Below, in pieces: positions 7,736 to 16,287 of a stretch of DNA of 56,902 nucleotides; positions within the stretch are counted from its first letter, which is position 1, and the number at the start of each line of letters is the position of its first letter. The position numbers and the translations under genes were made by a program. Location of the stretch: contig JANYBM010000080.1 of assembly GCA_025361125.1 (NCBI GenBank), forward strand, positions 1 through 56,902, written 5' to 3'. This DNA is from Holophagaceae bacterium (GTDB lineage: Bacteria; Acidobacteriota; Holophagae; Holophagales; Holophagaceae). The notes beneath the pieces were generated by a model. It was given only the letters and a program-made list of their open reading frames with translations, ran no database searches and had not been told where the DNA came from.

Positions 7736-9739
7736 TTAGGGAGAAGTTTGGAGCAGCAGAAGCTTCAAATTTTGCGCATCTGCAACAGGTGCCGCACATG
7801 AATTTTTTTGACAAACGAAAGCCTGGGCAACCCCGAAAACTGCTTCTTTACCCCTATGCAAAGGAAGCGCCGGATCCGCGCCGGTCCAGCTCAAAACACG
7901 ATGGGGAAGGAACGTCTTATGGACTTCAGCCAGCAAGCTCCCGGCTTGCTTCAGATCACCCGTGATCACGATTTCAAGTGGCGCTCGAAGGGCTGAATCC
8001 AGAGCATTGATCATGCCAGGAAAAGCTCGGGGCGCTCGCTTCATCAAGGGCGCAAAACATGTCAGGATGCGGTCGGCTGAGGTTCTGAAATCATCCCGTT
8101 CCAAATGCCTGGCTAGGCGGAGCAATACGGTTGCCGCCAGGGTATTACTGCTGGGAAGTGCGTTATCGAAGCCCGGTTTCTGGCGAAACAGGAGATCACT
8201 TTGGCCGACTTCAGTACTGAAGAAACCACCATCCTTGGTGTCCTCGAACTTGGCGCGCATGGCCTCAGCGATAGATTCTGCCAAGCGCAGCCAACGGGCC
8301 TCGAAACAGGCTTCATAGACATCCAGCAAGCCATTGGCGACCGCGGCGTAATCTTCCAAAAACCCAGACGTGTGGGCGCGTCCTTGCCGGTAAACGCGAA
8401 GCAGGGTGTCGCCTTTCCATAGCTCGCGTTGCACAAATTCCGTGCACGCTAGAGCAGCATCCAGATAGCGTGGGTCGCCCAATACTTGAGCCCCGCGGGC
8501 GAAGGCCGAAAGCGCCAACCCATTCCAGGCCGCCAGTACCTTGTCGTCTTTGCCGGGGCGGATGCGGGTGTCACGATTCTTCCGAAGTTTTTCCCGAAGC
8601 AGCTGGAGCTTTGCATCCTGGTATTTCTGAAAATTCGCAACACGATCAAAGCAGTGCAGCACCGAAGCGCCCTGCTCGAAGTTGCCCCTCGCCGTGATGC
8701 CATAGGCTTCACAAAACCCCGGTGCTTCATCCCCCAGAACCGCTCGCACTTCTGCTGGCGTGAAGACGTAGAACTTCCCTTCCTCACCCTCGCTGTCAGC
8801 GTCTTCCGAAGAATGGAATCCGCCGGAGCCATCCTTCATATCCCGCAATAAGTAGTCCAGGCTTTCAGCCGCGATGGTTGCGTATTTTCCATCGCCGGTT
8901 TTTTGAAAGGCCGCCAGGTAGCAGCCGATGAGCTGCGCATTGTCATAGAGCATCTTCTCGAAGTGGGGCACCAGCCATTGCTCGTCCACGCTGTAGCGGG
9001 AGAAGCCGCCACCCAGGTGGTCGTACATCCCGCCTTCCCACATAGCATCCAGGGTGCGGATCGCCATGTGCTGATCAGTCTCGGAACCCCGCCGCAAGAT
9101 AAGTTCGATGGCCATGTGGCCAGGGAATTTCGGCGCGCTGCCAAAACCGCCCCATTGAGGATCGAAGCTGCTTCGAAATTGTTGCAGCGCGGCTTCAAAC
9201 ACGCCTTCATCAGGCAACGAATCTCCTGCTGCAAGCTTGGCCTGACGTTCCAGATCCCTGGTCAATTCCGCAGCCTGACCGTCCACCTCAGAACGCTTTT
9301 CTGTCCACAACTCTGAGATGCGATTCAACAGCTGAATGAAGCCTGGCATCCCCCGCATCGGTTCCGGTGGAAAGTAGGTGCCGCCGTAGAAAGGCCGCAG
9401 CTCCGGCGTGAGCCAAACGCTCATGGGCCAGCCGCCGCGACCGGTCAGGGTCTGCACCGCGTCCATGTAAAGGTCATCTAAATCCGGCCGTTCTTCTCGG
9501 TCCACCTTGATGGGGATGAAATGGTTATTCAGGATCTCGGCAACTTGCGGATTCTCAAAGGATTCCCGCTCCATCACATGGCACCAATGACAGGCGCTGT
9601 AGCCAATGGATAGAAAAATTGGCCGGCCGAGATCCCTGGATTCCTGCAAGGCCGCCGCGTCCCAGGGCCTCCAGTCCACGGGATTCTGGGCATGCTGGAG
9701 CAGATAGGGGCTGAGGCTTTCAGCAAGGCGGTTGGTCAT
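7736..9739 (-). CDS. Thioredoxin-domain protein of the YyaL/SSP411 (DUF255) family
   Basis: 667 residues, the usual family length. The N-terminal ~160 residues form the DUF255 thioredoxin-like domain, starting NRLAESLSPYLLQHAQNPVDW and carrying C50-H-W-C53. The remainder is an (alpha/alpha)6 barrel resembling N-acylglucosamine 2-epimerase, with motifs such as GGMYDHLGGGFSRYSVD and WNGLALSAFARG. The family is widespread but its reaction is not established. Start ATG 9739 follows GGTGGAG. No signal peptide, so cytoplasmic. It stands alone, divergent from ffh. Confidence 0.93.
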   Translation of the reverse strand: MTNRLAESLSPYLLQHAQNPVDWRPWDAAALQESRDLGRPIFLSIGYSACHWCHVMERESFENPQVAEILNNHFIPIKVDREERPDLDDLYMDAVQTLTGRGGWPMSVWLTPELRPFYGGTYFPPEPMRGMPGFIQLLNRISELWTEKRSEVDGQAAELTRDLERQAKLAAGDSLPDEGVFEAALQQFRSSFDPQWGGFGSAPKFPGHMAIELILRRGSETDQHMAIRTLDAMWEGGMYDHLGGGFSRYSVDEQWLVPHFEKMLYDNAQLIGCYLAAFQKTGDGKYATIAAESLDYLLRDMKDGSGGFHSSEDADSEGEEGKFYVFTPAEVRAVLGDEAPGFCEAYGITARGNFEQGASVLHCFDRVANFQKYQDAKLQLLREKLRKNRDTRIRPGKDDKVLAAWNGLALSAFARGAQVLGDPRYLDAALACTEFVQRELWKGDTLLRVYRQGRAHTSGFLEDYAAVANGLLDVYEACFEARWLRLAESIAEAMRAKFEDTKDGGFFSTEVGQSDLLFRQKPGFDNALPSSNTLAATVLLRLARHLERDDFRTSADRILTCFAPLMKRAPRAFPGMINALDSALRAPLEIVITGDLKQAGSLLAEVHKTFLPHRVLSWTGADPALPLHRGKEAVFGVAQAFVCQKNSCAAPVADAQNLKLLLLQTSP

Positions 9740-9870
9740 GAAGGCTCCACCTATATCATTTCATCACGTGTTGAGAATGCAGGCTTGTTCTCCCAGGATT
9801 TTTTTCGGGAGGTTTCTCGGTAACCCCGCCGTAGAATGGAGGATTGGCCGAAACCGGCCCTGGATGCCAA

Positions 9871-11247
9871 ATGTTTGATTCCCTCACTGAAAAATTAAGC
9901 AAGGCCATGAAGACCCTCCGGGGCCAGTCGAAACTCACGGAAACCAATATTGATGAGGCTTTGCGGGAAGTCCGCATGGCTTTGCTGGAAGCCGATGTGC
10001 ATGTGGCCGTGGCGCGAACTTTTTTGGCTCGCGTAAAAGCAAAGGCTCTTGGCGCCGAGGTACTTCAGGGCCTGAACCCGGGCCAGGCTTTCATTGACAT
10101 CGTCCACAAGGAACTGGTGGAAATCATGGGTGGTCAGGCGGATGAAAAACCGCTGGTTTTCGCCACCCAGCCGCCAACCGTGGTGATGATGGTGGGCCTT
10201 CAGGGCGCAGGTAAAACCACCACCTGCGGCAAGCTGGCCAAGTTCCTGAAGAAGAATGGCAGTTCACCCTTGCTGGTGCCCGCCGACGTCTATCGTCCCG
10301 CCGCCATCGAGCAGTTGCACATCGTCGCCAAAGACGCGGGCATCCCCAGCTTCCATCACGAAAGCAAAGATCCAGTGGAGATCTGCGTCGCAGCGGTGAA
10401 AGAAGCCAAGCTCAAAGGCTGGGACATAGTGATCCTGGATACCGCGGGTCGTCTGCACCTGGATGAATCCTTGATGGCGGAACTAGCGCGCATCAAGGCA
10501 GCTTGCGAGCCTTCCGAGATCCTTTTTGTGGCGGATGCCATGACGGGCCAGGATGCGGTGCGCTCCGCCGGGTCCTTTCATGAGCAACTGGGCATCACCG
10601 GCGTCATCCTCACCAAAACCGACGGAGATACCCGTGGCGGCGCGGCTTTCAGTATCAAGCAGGCCACCGGTCAACCCATCAAGTTCACCGGATCGGGAGA
10701 GAAGCTCGATGACTTTGAGCGCTTCCACCCCGATCGCATGGCCCAGCGCATTCTTGGCATGGGTGATGTGCTCAGCCTCATCGAACATGCCAAGGACAAG
10801 ATTGATGAAAAAGATGCGGAGCGCCTGGCCAACCGCATGGCCAAGAACCAGTTCACCCTTGAAGACATGCGTTCACAGTTCCAACAAGTCTCCAAGCTGG
10901 GCAGCATGACCAAGCTCATGGGCATGTTGCCACTGCCCGGCGTTTCCAAAGAGCAGAAGGAGCAGATGGCGAGCTTGGCCTCGGACAAGCGCATGAAGCA
11001 CCTGACGGCGATCCTGGATTCCATGACGCCCAAGGAGCGCTCTAACCACAATCTGCTGGATGCCAAGCGGAAACGTCGCGTGGCCGGTGGTTCAGGCCGC
11101 CCGGTGCAGGAAGTGAACCAGCTTCTGAAGCAATACCTGGAAATGAAAAAGATGATGACCCAAATGAACGATCCCAAATTCATGTCCCGCATGCAGCGCA
11201 TGGCTGGGGCCATGAAGGGCGGTGGCGGGATGGGGATGCCGTTCTAA
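9871..11247 (+). CDS. ffh: Signal recognition particle protein Ffh
   Basis: 458 residues from ATG 9871. Ffh is the SRP GTPase that, with 4.5S RNA and FtsY, delivers membrane proteins to the translocon. N domain followed by the G domain with GLQGAGKTTTCGKLA (P-loop), DTAGR, and TKTDGDTRGG; the C-terminal M domain is methionine-rich (MKKMMTQMNDPKFMSRMQRM). An in-frame TTG lies 27 nt upstream but a GGAGG overlaps it; MFDSLTEKLSKAMKTLRGQ is the canonical Ffh start. It heads the rpsP-khpA-rimM cluster. No 4.5S RNA gene was recognised nearby. Confidence 0.97.
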   Translation: MFDSLTEKLSKAMKTLRGQSKLTETNIDEALREVRMALLEADVHVAVARTFLARVKAKALGAEVLQGLNPGQAFIDIVHKELVEIMGGQADEKPLVFATQPPTVVMMVGLQGAGKTTTCGKLAKFLKKNGSSPLLVPADVYRPAAIEQLHIVAKDAGIPSFHHESKDPVEICVAAVKEAKLKGWDIVILDTAGRLHLDESLMAELARIKAACEPSEILFVADAMTGQDAVRSAGSFHEQLGITGVILTKTDGDTRGGAAFSIKQATGQPIKFTGSGEKLDDFERFHPDRMAQRILGMGDVLSLIEHAKDKIDEKDAERLANRMAKNQFTLEDMRSQFQQVSKLGSMTKLMGMLPLPGVSKEQKEQMASLASDKRMKHLTAILDSMTPKERSNHNLLDAKRKRRVAGGSGRPVQEVNQLLKQYLEMKKMMTQMNDPKFMSRMQRMAGAMKGGGGMGMPF

Positions 11248-11318
11248 TCCGACAGCCTGGAATTTCTCCTTGGGAAATCCTCCATCCCGAGATAAACTGA
11301 TTCGCTCAAGGAGTACCC

Positions 11319-11561
11319 ATGCTTTCCATTCGTCTTGCTCGTAATGGCGCGAAGAAGCGCCCTTTCTACCACATCGTTGTAAGCGAGAACGATCGCATTC
11401 CCACGGGTCAAGCCATTGAGGTGCTGGGTTTCGTGAACCCCATCGCGACCTCTGGCGAGACGGTCCGTATTGACGCAGACAAGGCCAAGGCCTGGATCGC
11501 CAAGGGCGCCAGCCCTTCCAAGACGGTGGTGGAACTCTTCAAGAAGCACGCGATTCTTTAA
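11319..11561 (+). CDS. rpsP: 30S ribosomal protein S16
   Basis: 80 residues, typical length. S16 binds 16S rRNA and supports 30S assembly. The N-terminus MLSIRLARNGAKKRPFYHIV is diagnostic. AAGGAG lies 7 nt before ATG 11319. It follows ffh by 71 bp. A hairpin with a T tract (11,580-11,631) lies between it and khpA, which would let S16 be made in excess of the genes downstream. Confidence 0.98.
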   Translation: MLSIRLARNGAKKRPFYHIVVSENDRIPTGQAIEVLGFVNPIATSGETVRIDADKAKAWIAKGASPSKTVVELFKKHAIL

Positions 11562-11579
11562 GCACAAGAGTCTTGAAAG

Positions 11580-11631
11580 CCGGTCCCGTCTGCACTGTCT
11601 GGTTAAGGTGCAACCACGGGTCCGGTTTTTT
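11580..11631 (+). terminator. Intra-operon hairpin with T tract between rpsP and khpA
   Basis: CCGGTCCCGT (11580-11589) pairs with ACGGGTCCGG (11616-11625) with one mismatch; an inner TGCAC/GTGCA stem (11591-11595/11608-11612) extends it, followed by TTTTTT (11626-11631). Probably a partial terminator that reduces read-through into khpA and rimM. Confidence 0.7.
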
Positions 11632-11645
11632 CGTTAGGGGATGTC

Positions 11646-11951
11646 ATGGCCGCTGATTTCGAAGCCTTTCTCAAGGATGTCCTGAGCCCCCTGGTGGATC
11701 ATCCCGAAGCTTTGCGTGTCGAGGTTCGCGAGGCTGGCAGGAAGCGTGAAGTCGTTCTTTTTGCCGAGCAGGTGGACCGTGGGCGCATCATCGGCAAGAG
11801 TGGCCGCATGATTTCGTCGCTCCGCACGCTGGTGCAGGCCGCCGGTGAGAAACAGGGCTTACTCGTGAACCTGGAGCTGTTTGATGAGGACGAACCAGAT
11901 CGGCCCCGACGAAACCGCACTGACGCTCACGAATCTTCCACGGAAGCCTGA
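11646..11951 (+). CDS. khpA: KH-domain RNA-binding protein KhpA
   Basis: 101 residues. A single KH domain with the GRIIGKSGRMI loop at residues 46-56 that contacts RNA. The family (YlqC/KhpA) commonly sits between rpsP and rimM and pairs with KhpB; known roles are in RNA binding and cell-envelope regulation in Gram-positives. The C-terminal ~20 residues are charged (DEDEPDRPRRNR). AGGGGA precedes ATG 11646. Its stop overlaps the rimM start by one base, indicating translational coupling. Confidence 0.92.
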   Translation: MAADFEAFLKDVLSPLVDHPEALRVEVREAGRKREVVLFAEQVDRGRIIGKSGRMISSLRTLVQAAGEKQGLLVNLELFDEDEPDRPRRNRTDAHESSTEA

Positions 11952-12493
11952 TGTTGCTGCTGGGCCACTTGGCAAAAGTGCAGGGACTGAAGGGTGAATT
12001 CCTTTTCCATTCGCTCATGGATGAACCCGAGCACTTACCCTCGCTTGAGGGCCTGATTCTGGCCCCCCCATCCATGAATTTAGAAGAAGCGATAAATTCT
12101 GAGCCCCCGGCCAGGAACGTCAAGGTCTGCCTGTTCCGTTGGCAGCAGGATCGCCCCTGTGTGGCATTTGAAGGCATACCGGATCGCACGGCCGCCGAAT
12201 CGTTCAAGGGCTGGGCGTTGTGGATGCCCGAAGCGCTTGCCACCAAGGCGCCCGATGAAAGCTTCCGCCACGAATGGATCGGCTGCAGTGTGTTCACCGA
12301 TGGCCAAAAAATTGGAGAGGTCGTGGTCCTTTCCCCCACGCCCATGGGCTACGACATGGTGACGGTGAGGGACTTGCGTCCAGGCCGCGCCGGCCTGCGG
12401 GAAGTCCCGTACATCAAGGCCTGGTGGAAGGTGGATCTGGCCAATCAGCGCCTTGATCTGGACGGGCCACCTGGAATCCTGGACCTCCAATAG
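11951..12493 (+). CDS. rimM: Ribosome maturation factor RimM
   Basis: 180 residues. RimM binds S19 in the 30S subunit and assists maturation of the 16S 3' domain. N-terminal RimM barrel (LLLGHLAKVQGLKGEFLFHS) and C-terminal PRC-type barrel (IGEVVVLSPTPMGYDMVTVRD...VPYIKAWW) are both present. ATG 11951 overlaps the khpA stop. In most bacteria trmD and rplS follow; here nifJ follows instead, 109 bp downstream. Confidence 0.95.
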   Translation: MLLLGHLAKVQGLKGEFLFHSLMDEPEHLPSLEGLILAPPSMNLEEAINSEPPARNVKVCLFRWQQDRPCVAFEGIPDRTAAESFKGWALWMPEALATKAPDESFRHEWIGCSVFTDGQKIGEVVVLSPTPMGYDMVTVRDLRPGRAGLREVPYIKAWWKVDLANQRLDLDGPPGILDLQ

Positions 12494-12563
12494 GCTGTGA
12501 CACTGCTCACGGATTAGCGTGCATCTCTTGAAGGAGCGGCTCAACGGGGGGAAGCTATAGAGA

Positions 12564-12587
12564 ATTCCAGATGGGGAAATCTGGAAT
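12564..12587. promoter_or_regulatory. Perfect 9-bp dyad just upstream of nifJ
   Basis: ATTCCAGAT (12564-12572) and ATCTGGAAT (12579-12587) flank GGGGAA. A TATAGA hexamer lies at 12,556-12,561 immediately before it, and the nifJ start codon is at 12,603. The position near a likely transcription start suggests an operator, or a 5' mRNA hairpin close to the ribosome binding site. No matching regulator is identified. Confidence 0.5.
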
Positions 12588-12602
12588 GGCTCTGGAGTTC
12601 TC

Positions 12603-15600
12603 ATGGACGCGCCCCGCATAATCACCATCGATGGAAATGAGGCTGCCGCCTCGATCGCCCATCGTCTAAGCGAAGTCATTGCGATCTATCCCATCACGCC
12701 TTCCTCCACCATGGGCGAACTCGCTGATGAGTGGTCCGCGGCCGGCCAGAGAAATATCTGGGGCACCATCCCCCGCGTTGCGGAAATGCAGAGCGAGGCT
12801 GGCGCCGCGGGCGCGGTGCACGGTGCGCTGCAATTGGGATCCATGAGCACCACCTTCACGTCCTCCCAAGGACTGTTGCTGATGATTCCGAACCTGTTCA
12901 AGATCGCGGGAGAGTTGACACCCTTTTGCATGCACGTGGCCGCCCGCACCATCGCCACCCACGCCCTTTCCATTTTCGGGGATCATGCGGATGTGATGGC
13001 CGCCCGCCAAACGGGTTTCGCCATGCTCTCCTCTTTTTCGGTTCAACAAGCCCACGACATGGCGCTGGTGGGCCATGCGGCTACGCTTCGCACCCGCGTG
13101 CCCTTCATGCATTTCTTTGACGGCTTCCGCACCAGTCATGAAGTGGCGAAGATCGAAATGCTCGAAGACAGCGTTTTGCGCGCCATGATCAAGGACGAAT
13201 GGGTGGCCGCGCACCGGGCACGGGCCCTCAGTCCCAACCACCCTGTCATTCGCGGGACCGCAGCTAATCCCGACACCTTCTTCCAGGCCCGGGAAGCTGC
13301 GAATGGGTATTACACTTCAGTGCCCGAAGCCGTTCAGCAGGAAATGGACCATTTCGCGGCCCTTACCGGACGCGCCTACAAGCTCTTTGAATACGAGGGA
13401 CATCCAAAGGCGGAGCGCGTCATCGTGATCATGGGCTCCGGTGCGGAGACGGTCCAGGAATACGTGGACTGGGCCATGGCTGGCGATGAACGGGTAGGCG
13501 TGCTCAAGGTGCATCTCTACCGACCGTTCTCGGTGCAACATTTCGTGGCGGCTTTGCCCACATCGGTGAAATCCATCGCCATCCTGGACCGCTGCAAGGA
13601 ACCTGGCGCTCCAGCGGAACCGCTCTTCCTGGACGTGTCCGCCGCGCTGCGTGAGGCCCATGAAGAAGGCTGGAGCCCCCTGCTCCAGGAACCGCGCCTC
13701 ATCGGCGGCCGCTACGGGCTCTCGAGCAAGGAATTCACGCCGGCGATGGCCAAGGCGGTGTTCGACGAGCTGAGCAAATCCAAGCCCCGGCGCAACTTCA
13801 CCGTGGGCATCAAAGACGATGTCACAGGACTCAGCCTGACGGTGGATGAAGCCTTCGACCTGGAACCCGCCAGCGTAACGCGCTGCCTCTTCTACGGACT
13901 GGGCAGCGACGGCACTGTGGGCGCCAACAAGAACAGTATCAAGATCATCGCCGAGGAAACCCCGAACCATGGCCAGGGCTATTTCGTCTACGACTCCAAG
14001 AAGAGCGGCGCCATCACCATCAGCCACCTCCGCTTCGGTCCCAATCCCATCCGCAGCCACTACCTAGTCCGCACGGCGAACTTCATCGCCTGCCACCAGC
14101 CTCAGTTCGTGGACCGCTTCGACATGCTGAATGAAGCCGTCAATGGAGCCACTTTCCTGCTGAACAGCCCCACCGCGCCCGAGGAAGTCTTCGCCACCCT
14201 GCCCCTGGAAATGCAGGATAAGCTCATCGCGAAACACATCAAGTTCTACACCATCGACGCCTACAAGGTCGCCAAGGAAAGTGGTATGGGCGGTCGCATC
14301 AACACGATCATGCAGACCTGCTTCTTCGCCATCTCCGGGGTGCTGCCCCAGGATGAGGCCATCGCCGCCATCAAGCATGCCATCGAAAAGACCTATGCCA
14401 AGAAAGGTGATGCCTTGGTCCAGCGCAATTTCGAAGCCGTCGACGCGGCCCTGGCGCACCTGCATGAAGTCACTGTTCCCGTGGCGCCGAATTCGAACCG
14501 GCATCGCCCGCCCGTGGTGCCTGATGCTGCGCCGAACTTCGTCAAACAGGTGAGCGCGATCATCCTCGAAGGCCTGGGAGACCGGCTTCCCGTGAGCGCC
14601 TTCCCCCCGGATGGCACCTGGCCCACAGGCACCGCCAAATGGGAAAAGCGCAACATCGCCCAGGAGATCCCCGAGTGGGATTCCAGCATCTGCATCCAGT
14701 GCAACAAGTGCGCGCTGATTTGCCCACACGCAGCGATCAGAGCCAAGGTTTTCGAACCATCCGCCCTTTCCGGCGCACCCGATGGATTCGCTTCCACGGA
14801 TTACCGGGGCCAGGAATTCAAAGGCCAGAAATATGTCATCCAGGTGGCGCCTGAGGACTGCACCGGCTGCACGCTCTGTGTGCAGGTCTGCCCGGTCAAG
14901 GACAAGAGCAATCCCAAGCACAAGGCTATCGACATGGTGCCCCAGGCACCTCTTCGTGAACGGGAAGCCGCGAATTTCGCATTCTTCCTGGATCTGCCCC
15001 AGGTTGAGAGCGAAGCCGTGAAACTGGATGTGAAGGGCACGCAGTTCCTGGAACCCCTGTTCGAATTCAGCGGCGCTTGCTCAGGCTGCGGAGAAACACC
15101 TTACATCAAGTTGCTGACCCAGCTTTACGGTGATCGCCTACTCATCGCCAACGCCACGGGCTGTTCTTCCATTTATGGCGGAAACCTCCCCACCACTCCC
15201 TACACGACGAACAAGGAAGGACGCGGGCCCGCCTGGGCCAACAGTCTTTTCGAGGACAACGCCGAGTTCGGATTCGGCATGCGCCTGGCAATAGAGAAAC
15301 AAGCGGAGCAGGTGCGCGAACTGCTTGTGCACCAGTCCTCCCTGTTACCCGAAGCTCTGGTACATGGCCTGCTGGACGCCACACAGCTCGACCAGGCGGG
15401 CATTCGTATCCAGCGTGACCGGGTGACCGAGTTGAGAACGCACTTGGGTGCTTCCAAGGATCCAGCAGCGATCCAGTTGCTGGAACTGGCGGACCACTTC
15501 GTGAAGCAAAGCGTGTGGATCATCGGCGGTGACGGTTGGGCCTACGACATCGGCTATGGCGGCCTGGACCATGTGTTGGCCTCGGGCCTGGATGTGAACA

Positions 15601-16178
15601 TTCTGGTGCTGGACACTGAGGTCTATTCCAACACCGGCGGCCAGGCATCCAAATCCACCCCGATGGGTGCCGCGGCGAAATTCGCGGTGAGCGGCAAGAC
15701 CACTCCAAAGAAGGATCTCGCATTGTTAGCCATGAGTTATGGCCACGTCTACGTTGCCAAGGTGGCTATCGGAGCCAAGGACGCCCAAACCGTGCGGGCT
15801 TTCCAGGAGGCCGAATCCTTCAAAGGCCCGAGCCTCATCCTGGCCTATAGCCCCTGCATTGCCCATGGCTACGATCTGGCCATGAGCGGGGAACAGACCA
15901 AGCTGGCGGTGGAAACTGGTTACTGGCCGCTGTTCCGCTACGATCCAAGGCGGCTCGAACAGGGACTCAGCGCTCTGGCTTTGGATTCCAACGCGCCGAA
16001 GGGCGAGCTGAGCAAATTCACCAGCAACGAAGCCCGTTTCCGCATCGTGGAAAAGCAGCATCCCGAAGCCTTCAGGCAGATGATGGCCGAAGCCACCGAA
16101 GAAAATGCCCGTCGCTACGCGGCTTATGAAAAGTTGTCCCGGCTGGATGCGGTCACGCCTTCCACAACCACTATTTAG
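12603..16178 (+). CDS. nifJ: Pyruvate:ferredoxin (flavodoxin) oxidoreductase, single chain
   Basis: 1,191 residues, the usual length of the fused homodimeric enzyme. It converts pyruvate plus CoA to acetyl-CoA and CO2, reducing ferredoxin or flavodoxin (reversible). Domain order: pyruvate-binding domain starting YPITPSSTMGELADEWS, the domain II/gamma region (KNSIKIIAEETPNHGQGYFVYDSKKSG), two 4Fe-4S motifs CIQCNKCALICP (~697) and CTGCTLCVQVCP (~753), a further C..C pair CSGCGE (~826), and the TPP-binding region GDGWAYDIGYGG...DTEVYSNTGGQ (~977-1010). CTGGAG precedes ATG 12603. The cytoplasmic DHOD-like gene follows. A long hairpin ends it. Confidence 0.97.
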   Translation: MDAPRIITIDGNEAAASIAHRLSEVIAIYPITPSSTMGELADEWSAAGQRNIWGTIPRVAEMQSEAGAAGAVHGALQLGSMSTTFTSSQGLLLMIPNLFKIAGELTPFCMHVAARTIATHALSIFGDHADVMAARQTGFAMLSSFSVQQAHDMALVGHAATLRTRVPFMHFFDGFRTSHEVAKIEMLEDSVLRAMIKDEWVAAHRARALSPNHPVIRGTAANPDTFFQAREAANGYYTSVPEAVQQEMDHFAALTGRAYKLFEYEGHPKAERVIVIMGSGAETVQEYVDWAMAGDERVGVLKVHLYRPFSVQHFVAALPTSVKSIAILDRCKEPGAPAEPLFLDVSAALREAHEEGWSPLLQEPRLIGGRYGLSSKEFTPAMAKAVFDELSKSKPRRNFTVGIKDDVTGLSLTVDEAFDLEPASVTRCLFYGLGSDGTVGANKNSIKIIAEETPNHGQGYFVYDSKKSGAITISHLRFGPNPIRSHYLVRTANFIACHQPQFVDRFDMLNEAVNGATFLLNSPTAPEEVFATLPLEMQDKLIAKHIKFYTIDAYKVAKESGMGGRINTIMQTCFFAISGVLPQDEAIAAIKHAIEKTYAKKGDALVQRNFEAVDAALAHLHEVTVPVAPNSNRHRPPVVPDAAPNFVKQVSAIILEGLGDRLPVSAFPPDGTWPTGTAKWEKRNIAQEIPEWDSSICIQCNKCALICPHAAIRAKVFEPSALSGAPDGFASTDYRGQEFKGQKYVIQVAPEDCTGCTLCVQVCPVKDKSNPKHKAIDMVPQAPLREREAANFAFFLDLPQVESEAVKLDVKGTQFLEPLFEFSGACSGCGETPYIKLLTQLYGDRLLIANATGCSSIYGGNLPTTPYTTNKEGRGPAWANSLFEDNAEFGFGMRLAIEKQAEQVRELLVHQSSLLPEALVHGLLDATQLDQAGIRIQRDRVTELRTHLGASKDPAAIQLLELADHFVKQSVWIIGGDGWAYDIGYGGLDHVLASGLDVNILVLDTEVYSNTGGQASKSTPMGAAAKFAVSGKTTPKKDLALLAMSYGHVYVAKVAIGAKDAQTVRAFQEAESFKGPSLILAYSPCIAHGYDLAMSGEQTKLAVETGYWPLFRYDPRRLEQGLSALALDSNAPKGELSKFTSNEARFRIVEKQHPEAFRQMMAEATEENARRYAAYEKLSRLDAVTPSTTTI

Positions 16179-16181
16179 GGT

Positions 16182-16224
16182 CCGTGCCAAGATAACCAGC
16201 GCTTTTCTGGTTATCTTGGCACGG
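16182..16224 (+). terminator. Perfect 18-bp hairpin downstream of nifJ
   Basis: CCGTGCCAAGATAACCAG (16182-16199) pairs perfectly with 16207-16224 across a CGCTTTT loop, starting 3 nt after the nifJ stop. No clean T tract follows (CCTCTTATG), so it may act as an mRNA 3'-end stabiliser or processing site, or as an attenuator before the DHOD-like gene, instead of a standard terminator. Confidence 0.7.
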
Positions 16225-16287
16225 CCTCTTATGTCGGCCCGTAATCCCGAAGACCTATTTTTTATCGCAACGACTTAGGGGAATGTC

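Noticed and set aside
16215-16232. TGGCACGG after nifJ as a possible sigma-54 -24 element
   Set aside because: The -12 position reads TA instead of GC, and the sequence is the arm of the hairpin.
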